A stretch of 64,000 nt of DNA from Agromyces ramosus (GTDB taxonomy: Bacteria; Actinomycetota; Actinomycetes; Actinomycetales; Microbacteriaceae), in NCBI RefSeq assembly GCF_030817175.1, contig NZ_JAUSYY010000001.1, positions 2,294,001-2,358,000 of the forward strand, given 5' to 3'. The notes beneath the pieces were generated by a model that worked only from the letters and a program-made list of their open reading frames with translations, was not told where the DNA came from and did not search any database. Shown piece after piece: positions 63,629-64,000 of this stretch. The position numbers and the translations under genes are program-made. Within the stretch, counting starts at the first letter, position 1; each line of letters begins with the position of its first letter.

Positions 63629-64000
63629 TGCAGCGCGTCATCGCCACCCGCGCGAGCTCCGACGCGCCCGGGCAGGGCGATGACGGCGCGATGCGCACGG
63701 AGTTCGCGTTCGAGCTGCCGCGCGGCTACCTCGGTCCCGACGGCACGGTGCATCGCCGCGGCGTCATGCGGCTCGCGACGGCGCGCGACGAGCTGCTGCC
63801 GCTCTACGACGCGCGGGTGCAGGAGAACGCCGCCTACACGACCGTCGTGCTGCTCGGCCGGGTGATCACCTCGCTCGGCACGCTCGGCTCGGTCGACGGC
63901 TCGGTGATCGAGAACATGTTCGCGTCGGATGTCGCGTTCCTGCAGGACTTCTACCGCCGGATCAACGCCGAGGGGCACACCCGCATCGCGGTGACGTGCC
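63628..64000 (+). CDS. CIS/phage tail assembly protein (3' end outside window)
   Basis: Open to the window edge, 124 codons. MQRVIATRASSDAPGQGDDGAMRTEFAFELPRGYLGPDGTVHRRGVMRLATARDELLPLYDARVQENAAYTTVVLLGRVITSLGTLG...MFASDVAFLQDFYRRINAEG resembles the tail-assembly chaperone-like proteins that follow the tube gene in actinobacterial CIS loci. ATG 63628 overlaps the tube stop (TGATG), so translation is coupled. The family identification is by context and pattern. Confidence 0.75.
   Translation, partial: MQRVIATRASSDAPGQGDDGAMRTEFAFELPRGYLGPDGTVHRRGVMRLATARDELLPLYDARVQENAAYTTVVLLGRVITSLGTLGSVDGSVIENMFASDVAFLQDFYRRINAEGHTRIAVTC

Overview
The window looks like chromosome from a high-GC actinobacterium, most likely of the family Microbacteriaceae (Agromyces/Microbacterium-like). 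The reasons are GC-rich coding sequence, menaquinone biosynthesis genes, an FprA-type ferredoxin reductase, many leaderless genes with a TAnnnT box 6-7 nt before the start codon, and very frequent use of GGCATCCG/CGGATGCC, a habit I associate with that family. The genus assignment is an inference.

Layout. 1-8.6 kb: housekeeping block with menD, menF, menG, a long-chain polyprenyl diphosphate synthase, PPK2 and ferredoxin-NADP reductase. 8.7-24.4 kb: a prepilin peptidase followed by two complete tandem copies of a Tad/Flp pilus locus, both in the order flp, tadE, tadG-like, cpaB, cpaE/tadZ, cpaF/tadA, tadB, tadC. The copies share promoter-proximal inverted repeats and a flp-tadE hairpin. The second copy carries a frameshift in cpaB. 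24.5-34.5 kb: a frameshifted hydrolase, two AbiEi/DUF559-type proteins, Nudix, YajQ, a LacI regulator, a PH-domain membrane protein, tRNA-Tyr, an inositol monophosphatase and an M23 peptidase. 34.6-42.4 kb: a maltodextrin locus with a GH13 alpha-glucosidase divergent from malE-malF-malG plus a second GH13 enzyme, with two CRE-like operators in the divergent promoter.

42.7-53.5 kb and 61.6-64.0 kb: two parts of one extracellular-type contractile injection system (eCIS/CIS). The left part has a PAAR spike, a membrane protein with a coiled coil (possible anchor), a LuxR-type regulator, a large secreted repeat protein, a DUF4255 sheath-terminator protein, an AAA+ ATPase (frameshifted here), a DUF4157 eCIS-core protein and an 803-aa candidate effector with a CHAT/caspase-like His/Cys pair and a C-terminal SH3b domain. 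The right part starts with sheath, inner tube and a tail-assembly protein and runs off the window. Between them lies about 8 kb of unrelated small membrane proteins, an S15 peptidase, a LysE exporter and an AraC regulator. I found no copy of the family octamer there, so I read it as an insertion that split the CIS locus.

How the parts work together: the men genes and prenyl synthase make menaquinone. The Tad genes build one or two type IVc pili, with pilin processed by the adjacent peptidase. The mal genes import and hydrolyse maltodextrins under LacI-family control. The CIS genes would make a contractile tube loaded with the effector, controlled by the LuxR-type protein and possibly tethered by the membrane protein. 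Three single-base insertions (cpaB copy 2, the hydrolase, the CIS ATPase) could be real mutations or assembly errors and should be checked against reads.
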